Positions 33,600 through 46,059 are shown, counted from the first letter of the stretch. The stretch: 64,000 bases of DNA from Escallonia rubra (GCA_033065855.1 JAVXUO010002417.1:168589-232588); one strand, 5' to 3'. The notes: a model not told the origin generated them from the letters alone. A program made the numbers and translations.

Positions 33600-35972
33600 A
33601 TTTTTAATAACAGCAAAATGTTTTTACTAATTATTGAAAATAGAAGAATATACATATAATAAACATAAAAAAAAAACCAAAAAAAAAAGCATAATCAAAG
33701 GGTTTTTGGCCAAAAGAACAGAACAGAAGAGAGTTTGGCGCCACCATCCCTCCCACCCCCGTTACCGTTGTGGAGCAACCTTTTGCGCGCGCCACCATCA
33801 CTCTCACTCTGAAGGTTTGTGCAAAGCCCCCTTCCTCACAGCTGATAGAAGTTTTCTGTAAGGCTGAACCGTCTTCTCACTAACTGTTACGGCTTTGATT
33901 TTTGGTATAATCAAATTAGGGTTTTTATTTCATTCTTCTGGGTCTTCAATTTTCTGATCTTCCTTTGAATGTCATCTTCTTGCCAGGAAATTTCTTCCTC
34001 CCACTCTCACGTCTAAACTCTTTCTCTAGTTTTAATTCTAGATCTTGTGATAATCCCTTTTAATGTTTTGGGTTTGCGTATTAAATTGTCGATTTGCTTC
34101 GGACCATTTCCTTAACATGCTTTTGTAGCTTGCTGTCAACGGTTAGAATTTATCATATTCTATGTCTCTCTCCTTTACCACCATGTGTACATTCTTTTTG
34201 TGTTTGCACTGTGTGTGTTCGACAAAATGCATATCTGATGTGTTTGCATAAATAAGCTTCTGATTGTGTATCAGTCCATTTTGGTATTGTGGATTTCCAT
34301 ATGATTTGTCGAATAAGATCTCATTTTAAAATTTACAGATATGTTTCACTTTCTAATATCATTTTGTAGTTTTTAGACAATATTCGATCTTATGTCTATG
34401 TGGGTTTTCAAAAATAATCTTCACATAATGTTCACAATTTCTATTTGGCTTTTGTTTTTTCTGATTTGGAATTATGTGAAACCCTTGTAAAAGTTGTTAC
34501 TATTGATATAATGAGAGTGGAAATTTCTCATTTGTGTTTATGCAATGTTGTTGGTCTATTACTAGTCAAAACTGGGCATGGAAGCCTTGTGATTTGGATC
34601 ATCAAATGCTTGGTATAACAGAATGTTAAAGCATGATTCTGGTAGCCAACCTAAATACCTGGGAATTGGAAGTAGGAATTAAATAGGATTCAATTCGATT
34701 ACATGGTTGGTTACAAAGTGCTCATGGACCTTCTCGGCATGATTGGAATAGTTTGACACCATAGGAAACTTTGGCAATTCACCATGTATCTAAAACAACA
34801 GCCTTGTTCTTAGTCCTGCTTGGTTGGCCATGGAGGAGGTAATATGGCGTATAATTTTTTGGTGGTTGACTTGCAAATCGTTGGTCTTGACTTACTAACA
34901 AGCTAAAAAAGATTCAGCAGCAGTAGTTTGTAGATGAATTTGACAAATAGAAGTGCTCAGATCATTGCATTGTTTATCTTGACTTGTAACCTGGGGTAAG
35001 TAGAACTGTTTGCGAAATGCCTAGCAAGGGGAAATGATTGTGAAGAAATTAAAATTAATAAGCTACAGTAGGATTCCAAGGCTACTGGCAATAATGAGTT
35101 GCATATTGGTTCCCCATGAGACTGCAGAAAAGATCTCCTCCTTTCCAGTTGCAAGTGATGGGGAACTATCTAATTTAGGTGGGGATAGCTGGTAGTATTA
35201 TTCGGACATATTTGAAGCACATACAGGAAGCTTGCTGTGAAGAATAGTATTAGCTGCTCAAATTAATTCTTTTGTTCTTTCTTGGTTATGGCATGCCCAA
35301 GAAAAAACAAACTTGAATTACTGATGCCTAGAAGTGCACATAGTTGCACCATTGATGAGTTCACCTAAGGCGAAGATGCGAAGAATGCTGAGATTCAAGT
35401 GTTATTTGCAAGGGAATCTTGGCCTCAAGTGAATCCATCAGACTAGTCACGCTGTATGGAGTACTTTTCCAAATTAGAAAAATGCTATCTTCTTATTTTT
35501 CTTGATTTTTTCTGTGGTTCTATGTATGCTATTGGTACAGTGCTTGATACCCCTTTATTATGAATTTTGTTTTTACACGTATGTTCTTCAGTGGCTGACA
35601 GTGTTAAAAAGGGATTTCAGCTTTTATTGTCCAAGAAAAACAATAATAGCAGCAAAATTTCAGCTAAGGCCTCTTACCACAACAGGAAACATTTCAGGGG
35701 TACAAATGTTCACTTCATAGGAACTTGAATATAAGCCTTTTTTTTTGTTTTTTGGTCCCTCCAGCAGCAAATTGAATATTATAAATGTTCACTGCATTGC
35801 ACTTCGTGATTCTACTTCATCTCATCTCATTCATACAAGACTTGGTGTTTCCACTGCATATGCTCTTCATATATCTCATGCCTTGAACTTTGCCTTCGAA
35901 AACATGCCTTGCATCGTATATTTTTTCTAATCTCTAATTTGCACTCTAGGACCAACCCCGGAAGTTTTGAGA
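33600..35972. other. CACTA 5' region before the transposase
   Basis: About 2.4 kb of AT-rich sequence between the left subterminal repeats and the first TNP2 exon, probably promoter, leader and introns. I recognised no coding exon in it. Confidence 0.5.
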
Positions 35973-38490
35973 ATGTCGGTTGATCATAGTTGGATGGAAA
36001 AAAGATTGGATGATTGTAGGGGGCTAAGTGATGAGTTTCGAGCCGGAGTGAGTGTATTTCTTGAATATGCTTTTAAGAACGAAGCATTTGTAGATAATCA
36101 AAGGATAAAGTGCCCGTGTAGAGACTGTAACTTATCGCGCTGGGGAGAAGCTGATGAGGTAAAATTGCATCTTTTTCGCAAAGGATTTATGCGTAACTAC
36201 ACAATATGGACTCAACATGGGGAGTCAATTGATTTGTCATCCTCCATGATTGGGCAAGACAATGCTTCACAATACCATAATATAGTAATAGACGTTGGGC
36301 GTGCAGAGTTTGACATGGATGATTACCGTGATGATCTTGACGTTGATCTTCCAGAAGAGCCTAACTTGAAAGCTCAAAAGTTTTATGAGCTGTTAAGGGA
36401 CGCCGACGAGCCGTTATGGGATGGCGCAAAGAAGCACATCAGGTTGTCTGCCGTGACACGACTGTTACACTTGAAGTCGGAACATGGGGTAAGCGATAGA
36501 GGATTTGATGGTTTTTTAACGCTTATTAAAGAGTTACTACCAGATAGTGAGAAGTTTCCAGGTTCGTACTATGATATAAAGAAAATGGTGATGAAACTCG
36601 GGTTGGGTTATGAGAAGATTGATGCATCTAATAATGACGACGTGTTATTTTGGAAGGAAAATAAGGATAAGTTGAAGTGTCCGATTTGTGATCATTCAAG
36701 GTACAAACCAAGAAAGGGGAGTAAGAACAATGTGGCTTGGAAGACATTGAGATACTTTCCAATAACACCGAGGCTTCAAAGACTGTATTACTCAACAAAG
36801 ACAGCCGAATAAATGACATACTATAACACTCGTCCCAAAGCACCTGGTGTGATAAGGCACCCCTCTGACGGAGAGGCGTGGAAGCACTTTGATATGAAAC
36901 ACCCATACTTTGTTCAAGAAGTTCGAAATGTTAGATTGGGGTTGGCGACTGATAGTTTCAATCCATTTGGTCACTCCAACACCCCTTACTCCACATGGCC
37001 CGTAATTATTGTTCACTATAATCTCCCTCTTAACATGTGCATGAAACAACCTTATATGTTTATGTCACTTCTTATTCCTAGTCGAAAAGCTCCGGGAGGA
37101 ACATAGATGTGTATTTGAGGCCATTGATTAACGAGCTCAAAATGCTTTGGGATACTGGTGTTTTCACTTTCGATGTGTTTAAAAAACAGAATTTTCAAAT
37201 GCGGGCTGTGGTGATGTTGACTGTCAACGACTTTCCTGCATACGGAATATTTGCAAGGTGGAGCACACATGGTAAGCTAGCATGCCCTTGTTGTACGCAT
37301 ATGAACCAGGGTTTCACATTGAAATAAGGAGGTAAGGTCTCATTTTTTTTGGATGTCATAGAAAAATGTTGCCAGAGGATCATTCCTTTCGAATTAGAAG
37401 GATAAGTTTGACAAAACGGTTTAGCGCGGTGTGATAAAGCAAGATCGTTTGTCTGGTGATGAAGTGTGGGAGAACGTGAATAAGCATGATGTTATACCTT
37501 TTGGTAAAGGTTTTGCTAATCAAAAGATTCTTAGGTTCGGAAAGACACACAATTGGACGAAACAGAGTATCTTTTGGGAATTATCTTATTGGAAGACACT
37601 TATAGTTCGCCATACTTTAGATGTAATGCACATTGAGAAAAATGTGTTTGACAATATATTCAACACAGTGATGAATGTGAAGGGTAAATCCAAATATCAT
37701 TTAAAGGCAAGGAAGGATCTACAGAAAATGGGTATACGACCTGAATTACATCCAAAACTGATCAACGGTAAGACGATATTGCCAAAAGCATCCTATACCT
37801 TGGACAACAAGCAAATACAACAAGTATGAGAGTGGGTTAAAAAGTTGAAGCTCCCAGATGGTTATGCATCAAACATATCTCGTTGTTGTAACATTTCAGA
37901 GTGTAAGTTTTATGGGATGAAGAGTCATGACTGTCATGTGTTTATGCAAAGGCTCATTCCTATTGCCTTTCGCGACTCTTTTCTAAGGCATTAATGGATG
38001 CCTTGAGTGAACTTTGTCATTTCTTTCGGGCCTAATCCCAAAATTTTACCCTCAAGTTTACCCCAAGTACAGCTTTAGTACCCAAGTTTAAAGGTGTACC
38101 AAAGAAGCACCCAACTTTTAAAAAGCGTACCAAATCAGTACCTAAGCTGACGAACACAGATGCCTTAAAAAAGTCAGAGGGGTAGGACTGTCATTATTAA
38201 AAAAAAGTGTTTTTACTTAAAAAAATTCAGGTACTGATTTGGTACAGTTTATTTTTCATAGGTACTCTTTTGGTACGGTTTACTTTCACTACTTTTTCTT
38301 TTCACAGCCGTTCGATGTGGCACTATTTTAATCGTTTGATTATTTTATCTTCCTTAATTAATCATTAAAAACTCTATCTATCTATCTCTCTCTCTCTCTC
38401 TTTCTCTTTCCATCTCCCTCTAAACTCAACAACTTCACATCTTCTACATCCATCTGTAGTAATCCTTGTTTCTGCTGCTACTCCTTAGCC

Positions 38491-38911
38491 ATGGCTGCAG
38501 CAACAATGGCCATCTCTTCCCCATCTTTTGCCGGAAATGCGGTGCAAATTACTTCAACAACCTCAGAGATCATCGGCAATGGAAGCGTCTCCATGAGGAA
38601 GAGCGCCAGAAAGGTCGTCTTATCCGGCAACCCGTGGTACGGCCCCGACACAGTCAAGTACTTGGGACTATTCTCCAATGAGGCTCCATCATATCTCACC
38701 GGTGAATTCCCCGATGACTACGGCTGACCCAGAAACTTTTGCTAAGAACCGCGAGCTTGAGGTGATCCACTCCAGGTGGGCAATGCTCGGAGCTCTCGAG
38801 TGTGTCTTCCCTAAGCTTCTAGCCCGTAATGGCGTCAAGTTCGGTGAGGCGGTGTGGTTCAAGGCCGGAGCCCAAATCTTCAGCGAGGGCGGACTCGACT
38901 ACTTGGGCAAC
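38491..38911 (+). pseudogene. LHCB1: Captured LHCB1 (chlorophyll a-b binding protein) fragment
   Basis: The ATG at 38491 gives '[18 protein letters not shown]', the transit peptide start of type I light-harvesting proteins, then '[15 protein letters not shown]' and '[15 protein letters not shown]'. A small deletion at the following 'WDTAGLSA' position creates a stop and shifts the frame. The rest continues in the next frame: '[20 protein letters not shown]', '[20 protein letters not shown]', '[11 protein letters not shown]'. This covers the transit peptide, the N-terminal loop and the first chlorophyll-binding helix. The match ends abruptly after 'YLGN' (38911), as expected for capture. It is not functional as an antenna protein. 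Confidence 0.9.
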
Positions 38912-39007
38912 CACTTGGCGAGGTGGTTGAGCCAGTTTACCCAGGTGGAAGATGATATGTGTTGTTTCCCAACTTGGAGCACCACCATTCCACCACTGGG
39001 TTTAGAG

Positions 39008-39480
39008 TTTCCGACTTTAGTGGTGGTTTTGGTGGTGAGTTCGACTCAGACGAGTGAATGGAGACATTAATCAGCGTTGGAGATTTAACCGGTAGTTCCA
39101 ATCTCTAACCAAGCTGCGACATGTGGCACTCAGCCTCCGATTTCAGCCTGTATGCCGCCGATCCATTTTCCTCCTGCCCGAGTCGACTCAGCATAGCATC
39201 CATACCGTCGTTCGATCTTAACCGAGTCATATTTTCAGAAACCACCAAAAACCCAAACTCCCTTGCTTGGGCCCCATCGTCACAGTCCACACCGCCAAAA
39301 ACGATCGTGAAGGAAGCGAAACCGGCTGTGGATAACTCTCGCTCACCGGATATACTGTCAACAAGGCCGCTATTGAAGGCCCTAGTGGAATATGCTCGAG
39401 TTTCTGATTTTGACCTTGAAAATGCTTTGAAATCACTTATTCGACTCAGGAAATCCGTGTCTGAACGTGGGGAGAGAGAG
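39008..39480 (+). pseudogene. Captured GRAS-family (SCL4/SCL7-like) gene fragment
   Basis: Reading '[15 protein letters not shown]', then a TGA where relatives have Trp, '[16 protein letters not shown]', and from 39121 'MWHSASDFSLYAADPF', 'KTIVKEAKPAVDNSRSPD' and 'RPLLKALVEYARVSDFD', 'ALKSLIRLRKSVSE'. This is the acidic N-terminal region and the start of the GRAS domain as in scarecrow-like 4/7 proteins. It stops at the (GA)n tract near 39470. The assignment rests on recalled family pattern, not on a search. Confidence 0.7.
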
Positions 39481-39632
39481 AGAGAGAAAGAGTGTGTGTG
39501 TGTGTGTGTGTGTGTGTTTTTTTTTAATGATTAATTAAGGAAGATAAAATAGTCAAACGGTTAAGATAGTGCCACATCGAATGGCTGAGAAACGAAAAAG
39601 TAGTGAAAGTAAACAGTACTAAAGGAGTACCT

Positions 39633-40107
39633 ATGAAAAGTAAACTGTACTAAATCAGTACCTGAACTTTTTAAGTAAAAACACTTTTTTTTAATAATGA
39701 CAGTCCTACCCCTCTAACTTTTTAACGGCATTCGTGCTTCATCAGCTTAGGTACTGATTTGGTACACTTTTTAAAAGTTGGGTACTTCTTTGGCACACCT
39801 TCAAACTTGGGTACTAAAGTTGTACTTAGGGTAAACTTGATGGTACAGTTTTGAAATTAGGCCTTTCTTTCGGATCTTTGTTCAGTAGAACTTTGGGATA
39901 CTGACATGAAAATTCTTGAGAAAAGTATCGTAGAAACAATATGCAAGCTCGAGAAGATCTTTCCTCCGTCCTTTTTTTATTCGATGGAACATTTACCTGT
40001 TCACTTGGCCTACGAAGCTAGGGTTAGTGGACCAGTGCAGTATCGATGGATGTATCCATTCGAGAGGTGATATTTATTGGATCTAGTCTCGCGTACCTTA
40101 TAATTTT
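39633..40107 (+). repeat. Tandem duplication, copy 1 (475 bp)
   Basis: This unit contains the last 231 bp of the Pack-MULE right arm, its 9-bp target duplication and about 235 bp of TNP2 coding sequence. It is repeated directly at 40108-40582 with roughly ten differences. Confidence 0.9.
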
Positions 40108-40582
40108 ATGAAAAGTAAACTGTACTAAATCAGTACCAGAACTTTTTAAGTAAAAACACTTTTTTTTAATAATGACAGTCCTACCCCTCTAACTTTTTAA
40201 CGACATTCGTGCTTCGTCAGCTTAGGTACTGATTTGGTACACTTTTTAAAAGTTGGGTACTTCTTTGGCACACCTTCAAACTTGGGTACTAAAGTTGTAC
40301 TTGGGGTAAACTTGATGGTACAGTTTTGAAATTAGGCCTTTCTTTCGGATCTTTGTTCAGTAGAACTTCGGGATACTGACATGAAGATTCTTGAGAAAAG
40401 TATCGTAGAAACAATATGCAAGCTCGAGAAGATCTTTCCTCCGTCCTTTTTTTATTCGATGGAATATTTACCCGTTCACTTGGCCTACAAGCTAGGGTCA
40501 GTGGACCAGTGCAGTATCGATGGATGTATCCATTCGAGAGGTGATATTTATTGGATCTAGTCTCGCGTACCTTATAATTTTT
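40108..40582 (+). repeat. Tandem duplication, copy 2 (475 bp)
   Basis: Direct repeat of 39633-40107, starting at the ATGAAAAG of each unit. It leaves a second, end-only piece of the Pack-MULE with a second copy of the TTTCTTTCG site, and repeats the TNP2 segment 'KSIVETICKLEKIFPPSFF'. Confidence 0.9.
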
Positions 40583-42258
40583 TGAATATACTTTGACTCT
40601 AAAACTCATTCGATATCTTTTAAGTTTATGTTTGGATTAAAGAAAAAGGTTCGCAATAAAGTTCGAGTAGAAGTTCAATAGCAGAGGCCAACATAATAGA
40701 GGAACTTGTGAACTTTTCTTCCCTTTATTTTGAGTCTGAAGTCGAAACAAGGATAAATCGATTATATAGAAACGAGGATGTTGTTGACACATTCGAAATG
40801 ACGTTTATCCATATTCACACATTATGGTCGTCCTTTTGGATCTTACATTACTCGGTAGTTAAGTGACGAGGAATATGATGCCACATCATTATACGTCCTT
40901 CTCAATTGTAAAGAGGTCATCCCTTTTATCGAGTAAGTAGTTATGCATAATGCCTTGTTTTTATATGTGGCTTAATAAAATAACTTACTTAGCTTATCTA
41001 CAGTGAATTCGATAACGAAGCACGAGTTACCAATTCTGCAATCTCTGATAAAGAACTTAAAGAGTTGCATAACAACGAGTTCATTACGTGGTTCAAGCAA
41101 CGTGTAAGTTTGAAAAGTAGATCATAGTTGTGTAATTACTATTGTTACATTACTAACATAATATTACTTTATTGGACGTTGTTGCGATAGGTTGACAAGG
41201 TTGATCAAGCGGTGGATATTCGTTTCAGAGAACTTGCTTATGGCCCTAGTAGATTGGTTAGATGCTACAAAGGTTACATCGTCAATGGCTTTAGGTTTAA
41301 CATGGTAGATATTGACTTGACTATGCAAACTCAAAATAGCGGAGTTTTGGTCAATGGCGATTGTTATAAAGATAATTGCCTTGATTTCTATGGGCGATTG
41401 GATGAGGTTGTTGAGTTAGATTATATGGGTAGTAGAAACAATTGGCAATGTTCAAATGTCATTGGTTTGATATCACATCTAGAGCTGGAGTCCATGTTAG
41501 TCGACATGGGATAATAGACGTTAATCTCAAGTCAAGACTCGGATCAAATGAACCTTTTGTGTTTGCTAATCAAGCTTCACATGTATTTTATGCATAAAGT
41601 GTATCGAAAAAGAATTATAATTGGTGTACAGTTATCAAGACCAAAAGATTAGTAGTTGGCAACTACTAAGAAGATGTGCCTGAGACTTATCAAGAGGACG
41701 CTACTCTTGTTGTGGTACCTATTCCAGTTGATGATGACATGAATGACATACCTCTTCAAGCAGTAGGTATGCCCGATGAATTAATGGGAGAGGAAGTTGA
41801 TGACGATGACCTTCGTGCTGTAGCAATTATAGACAATCATCAGAATGCCGAAAATGTGAAATTATACGAAGATCAAGACGAGGACGAGGACGATGCTGAT
41901 GATAATGATGATGAAGAAGAAGACGATGATGAAAAAGTAGACGTGTCCAGTAGTGATAATGATTAATAACTCGTAATTCTCTCTTTTAATTTAATTTAGC
42001 TTAGAGTTTATATAACATGATTTGGTGTTTGGATTTGGCATTAACTTGTTGAGTGAAAGTTTTTTTTTTAACTTGTGTTTATTATCAGCTGATTCTTGGC
42101 GTCCAATTCTAAGTGCTGACTGTGTATGGTTGATAATCCTTCATTTGGTTTTGAAAAATGTATCATTTCTAGCAACTATTGTGGTAAACTATTATGTGTT
42201 TTCATATTTACTTTTTGTTACATAAACATTTTTTGCTATATAGTATCTTCTGCAGTTA

Positions 42259-45200
42259 TGCAACGCTCCCAGGCCACTCGAGGTCGTAGTTGTGTTGTAT
42301 CTGCTCCCGTCGGTGGAGGTCACAGTGGAAGTAACTCATCTTCGGAGCGGTCTGTGCAAGTGGAATCGTCAGCAGCTTCAATTGACGGTACTTTAAAGGG
42401 AATAATGGATGATAGTTGTTTTTTGTTTCAATAATTACAATACTTTGCAATTTCGTGTGTTATTCCTGATATGCTTTTTTGTAGCTTTTCTTCGTACCAA
42501 AGGTGCGACACAAGGAATCATAAGAAAGCTTCCACCAGGCTCCAAAAAGAGAATCCATGTTCATAAGAAAGTGTAATCTGTAGTGCTTACTTTCCAGTTG
42601 TATAATATCATTGTTTTCCATTCTACTTTAGTGTAACATTTAATTTTTATGCATTAGTTTCATTGAGGGCGAGGCACGGAGTACAATAGGAGCTATCTTT
42701 AGGGCGAATGTGGATTTTCCTTTCGTGGTGTGGTCAAGCTGGAAGAAGTACCCTAAAAGGAAAGAAATGCTTTGGCAAAAAATTTTGGTAAGCTTATTAC
42801 TGAAAGATCTCAATGCGGCTTTGCTTTGTATATTGACAGTGATAGATACATATTCATTTATTCTAAATGATGTGTGATATTTAATGAGCTAATATTTCAA
42901 TTTCATACACGAAGGTATAGTTCTAGATGATTTTTTTTGTTGTGTTATTAAATGAGATGATATCGCAAGATCAGTAACAATGTTATGGTTGATGCTCCAC
43001 AGTACGGCTTCTGTTATAGCTACTGTTGCATCATCTTCTTCTGGAGAGTGTGATTCCTTCTTCATTGCTATCCCTGTTTGTGTTTGACAGCCTTTAATCC
43101 ATAGTCCTACTTTAGCCCTTTTTGTGTTTTTGTGTCCCAAGCTACAATTTTTTTTAAAACCAGCTGAATTGCAGCTGGTTTCAAGAATTTATGCACCATA
43201 GTTTGAACCAGGCAGTTGGTTTTAAATTTTTTTAAAACAAGCCTTTTTAAGACCAATGTTGAATTGCAGTTTGGCTTGACTCTTAGTAGGCTAGCATACC
43301 ATATATGCCTAGCATACTCACGGTAAAAGAATAGATGGTTTATTGTCTCAGCTCAGCCCCTTCATGACACAGAGCGCATGAAACTTATATTCCTTTAATT
43401 TTAAAGTGAATATTTGCTCCAGTGGCCATACTTTCTTAATCATTTTCCAAAGAAAAAGCTTGATATTTTTTGGTAAAGAAGGGAGCTGTTGTACCATTTT
43501 GCTGGCCTCCCTTCTTGAGGACCAAGGGCTGTTGACAGTTTCCTCGGAGCTTTCTTGATGTGCATCTATTTGTGCTTTGATGTTGATGATATAAAAATGT
43601 ACTTCACTTGTCGTTCCTGTTCTTCATCGTCCTGTGCTCCTCCTGCCTTTGTTTGTTGGTCTTCTGTTCCTACACGATAACCAGATTTAACATTAAAGGC
43701 GTCCATTTCATGTAAAACACCAGCCCCAAGTGTCCTTGAGGTCTGTTTTTGAAAAAAAAAGTTCTTTTTTGTGACTCTTTCAAATTTACATCTTAGCTGC
43801 CCTCTTTAATGTTACATCTTAGCAAACCTAATTCAATTTTGTGACTCAGTTGCTCACTAGCTCTCTTTTTGACACTAGTATGTTTAATGTGGTAGGGGTA
43901 CTTTGACTTTGAGTCTCCTGAGCAGGAAGCATCGGGAATAGTTACTTTTTTCCATCACGTTTCTACTAACTATACAAAGTGGATGGAAGGAGCGAGGAAA
44001 TTTGCAATTAGCAAGGTAGGAGAAGATGCACATCCAGAATTACGGAGGAATCACCCCCCCCCCCCTCGGGAATGGATCCGTAATGATATTTGGCAGAAAA
44101 TGGTGGATGTATGGACAACCACTAAATGGCAGGAAAAATTCAGATGTGCAAAGACAAATCGATCTGCAAATAATGAGCCATCTCACACAGGTGGTTACGT
44201 GTCGCATGCTGTTATTGAAGCTGAATTGAAGGAGAAGATGCTAGATATTAGCGACGCGAAGCTGAAACTAGAGTTGTACGAATTAACACATAAACTTAAA
44301 CATGATTCTAATGGTCAGCCATTGGAAGAGTAAGACCGCCCATATGTCTCAAAGAAGGCAAAGGCTATCTGCGTAAGTTTGTTTTTGCAGCTGATTTTTC
44401 ATCTATCTTGTCTGATGAATCTCTAACTCGACTTGCACTTTGCATGAGTTACATGATGCATATGCTGTGAGGTTTGATGAAATTAGTTCTCAGGAGCCCA
44501 ACTCTTCCTTGCTAGATTATGATGCAGCAGAATTGTGGTGACAAACGCATGGGGTTCGCGACAAGAAAGGACGTATACATGGTACTCGCAAAACCGCACG
44601 AGATGCCAGGGCATCGATGCGTATTTCACTGAACCAGCCTCTAGCCTCCAAAAATTGGAAAGACGAAATTGTTAAGATTGTGGAGCTTGAGGTGCAGAAG
44701 ATGAAAGAGACTGAAATTGCTAAGCTTGTAGAGATTGAGGTGGAAAATGGATGAAAGAGAAGGACCTGCAACATGTATCAAACCTCATGCTTCATTCATG
44801 TTTAAGGCCATCTGGTAGAGTATTGTTTGAATTAGTTTTGCAAGGAAATGACAAGAATATCATTAGAGGTTGGTATAAGTTGAATAACTGTCTTGCAACT
44901 AACTCAATATTAAGTATCAGTTTAGCAACGTTTCTATGAAAAGTTGAACAATAATGACACAATCAAGAAGATGGTGTCTAGATGGTTTGACTAGCCGATG
45001 CTTAAAGCATGAAAACCAAGTTTTTGAGTCCAAGTTTGGTATAGGCAGTAGAGTTGGAGTTTAAGCTGCTGGTACTGTGCAGTGGTGGTTTGACCCCAAG
45101 GAGTTTTTAAACTTTTGCCGGTACTGTGTCTTAGTGGTTTGAGTTGCTGGCACTGTGTCTTAGTAGTTTGATCCCTAGGACAAGACTTGAAATTTCTACT

Positions 45201-45806
45201 TGATACATATTTTAGGTGCTAAAAGGCCCATGATTATGGCAGTGAGGGTGGTCATTGTGAAGGTAAAATTTCACATGTTGATTTCATGGTTACAGTGGTT
45301 GGGGCCTAAAATGATTTCATGGTCATTGTGAAGGTCCTTTTCTTGGTGGTGTTTGGGGTGTAGGCTGAATGCTTTTGCGATGATTAGCTATGAGGTTGAA
45401 ATAGTTGGTGAGTAATGGTAGGGAGTTGATTTGAGACGGGTTTTTGGTATGCATGTATGTTCACAGTTTGGTGTTAGTGGTCACATGTTTTGAATTGAAG
45501 GTGTAGTGAGTACAAGTCTCTGCTGCCTAAACAGGTTGTTAATTGCACCATATCAACTGTGTAATGGGTCATCAAAGAGTACTCATGCATAAGCTATCTT
45601 TTAATTATTATGTATTAGGTGCCAATTTGTTTGACTCACATATTTAAGGTTGGATTCATGGTTAAGCTTTGTTATGCAAGTACATTGATACATCCTTTAA
45701 CATGCCTTTAATTGCTTTGTTACAGGCCGAAGTTACCGCGACTGATGCTACTGAGGATGGCAATGATGAAACATTCGACGAGCTTGGTGGTGATTACCTT
45801 ATGTGA
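42259..45806 (+). CDS. TNPA-like second gene of the CACTA element (Ptta/En/Spm plant transposase type)
   Basis: A multi-exon gene downstream of TNP2. Exon 1 42259-42387 ('MQRSQATRGRSCVV', Ser-rich). Exon 2 about 42485-42571 ('GIIRKLPPGSKKRIHVHKK'). Exon 3 about 42659-42788 ('FIEGEARSTIGAIFRANVDF', 'WKKYPKRKEMLWQKIL'). Exon 4 from about 43900 to 44331 or beyond ('YFDFESPEQEASGIV', 'WMEGARKFAISKVGEDAHPE', 'SHTGGYVSHAVIEAELKEK'); a later 'THGVRDKKGRIHGTRKTARD' block at 44540-44760 and a last exon 45726-45806 ending 'DETFDELGGDYLM'. The pattern fits plant En/Spm accessory transposase proteins that bind subterminal repeats. Splice sites are inferred; stops at 44332 and 44538 may be intronic or mutations. 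Confidence 0.65.
42889..43745 (-). pseudogene. LINE (non-LTR retrotransposon) 3' fragment in a CACTA intron
   Basis: On the minus strand, degenerate blocks appear in the order of plant L1-type ORF2 C-termini: 'AFNVKSGYRVG' (about 43680), 'LPKNIKLFLWKMIKKVWPLE' (about 43450-43510), the zinc-knuckle-like 'FHALCHEGAE' (about 43370), then an RNase H-like stretch ('SHSPEEDDATVAITEAVLWS', 42890-43140). Several frames and stops are involved. It lies between TNPA-like exons 3 and 4. I rate it probable, since it depends on pattern memory. Confidence 0.6.
43157..43181. repeat. Perfect inverted repeat in the LINE-derived intron
   Basis: AAACCAGCTG and its reverse complement CAGCTGGTTT are separated by five bases (AATTG). 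The flanks are T-rich and A-rich, so the hairpin could be slightly longer. Confidence 0.7.
44340..45725. other. Introns or degenerate part of the TNPA-like gene
   Basis: Apart from a coding-like block at 44540-44760 this is AT-rich sequence. A GGTACTGTG...TTAGTGGTTTGA-like phrase recurs three times between 45060 and 45170. Confidence 0.5.
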
Positions 45807-46059
45807 CCAGATTTGACGTTACATTTGTTGGGATATTTGTTCATTTTGGTAACCAAGCAACTCGTTGATTTAGATGCATTAACTCAATTGTTAACTTTTA
45901 GCGGTATTCAACAAATGCTGAATATTTGTTATCTTCAGTTCATTGTCGGATGTTGGATTATTATTGTCACAAGTTGTTGCATTAATTAAGAATAGTATAA
46001 TCTATTATGCATAGTTAATAATTTTTATTTTCAAAATTGTTAGCTCCTAAATATGATAT

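Larger units (their letters stand above)
38029..39863. mobile_element. Pack-MULE carrying LHCB1 and GRAS gene fragments
   Basis: Termini GGCCTAAT...ATTAGGCC with inverted repeats of about 340 bp (38029-38367 and 39523-39863). A perfect 9-bp duplication TTTCTTTCG flanks it (38020-38028 and 39864-39872), diagnostic of Mutator-like insertion. The 1.15-kb interior contains no transposase but two recognisable host gene pieces in the same orientation. A (CT)n run (about 38375-38405) and a (GA)n(TG)n run (39470-39515) sit next to the arms. The insertion is inside the CACTA transposase exon. Confidence 0.93.
35973..41966 (+). pseudogene. TNP2-type CACTA transposase, interrupted
   Basis: The ATG at 35973 opens 'MSVDHSWMEKRLDDCRGLSDEF', seen here as the transposase-associated N-terminal domain with a zinc-binding 'CPCRDCNL'. 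The TNP2 core follows: 'LKCPICDHSRYKPRK', 'VIRHPSDGEAWKHFD', 'NVRLGLATDSFNPFG', 'WPVIIVHYNLPLNMCMK', 'YLRPLINELKMLWDTGV', 'HTLDVMHIEKNVFDNI'. Damage includes a TAA at 36810-36812, a frameshift near 37098, a TAA near 37325 and the Pack-MULE inserted at 38029 within 'LCHFFR'. The gene resumes at 39873 ('KSIVETICKLEKIFPPSFF') and continues through 41212-41514 ('LAYGPSRLVRCYKGYIVNGF', a DUF4216-like domain) to an Asp/Glu-rich tail at 41676-41966. It is not functional. Confidence 0.9.

Noticed and set aside
34957..35154. 65-residue minus-strand frame in the CACTA 5' region
   Set aside because: No domain, opposite to the transposase gene, and within the length expected by chance.
38491..38727. Functional LHCB1 gene
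   Set aside because: It stops after 79 residues, has a frame-shifting deletion, lacks the last two helices and sits inside a Mutator-like element.
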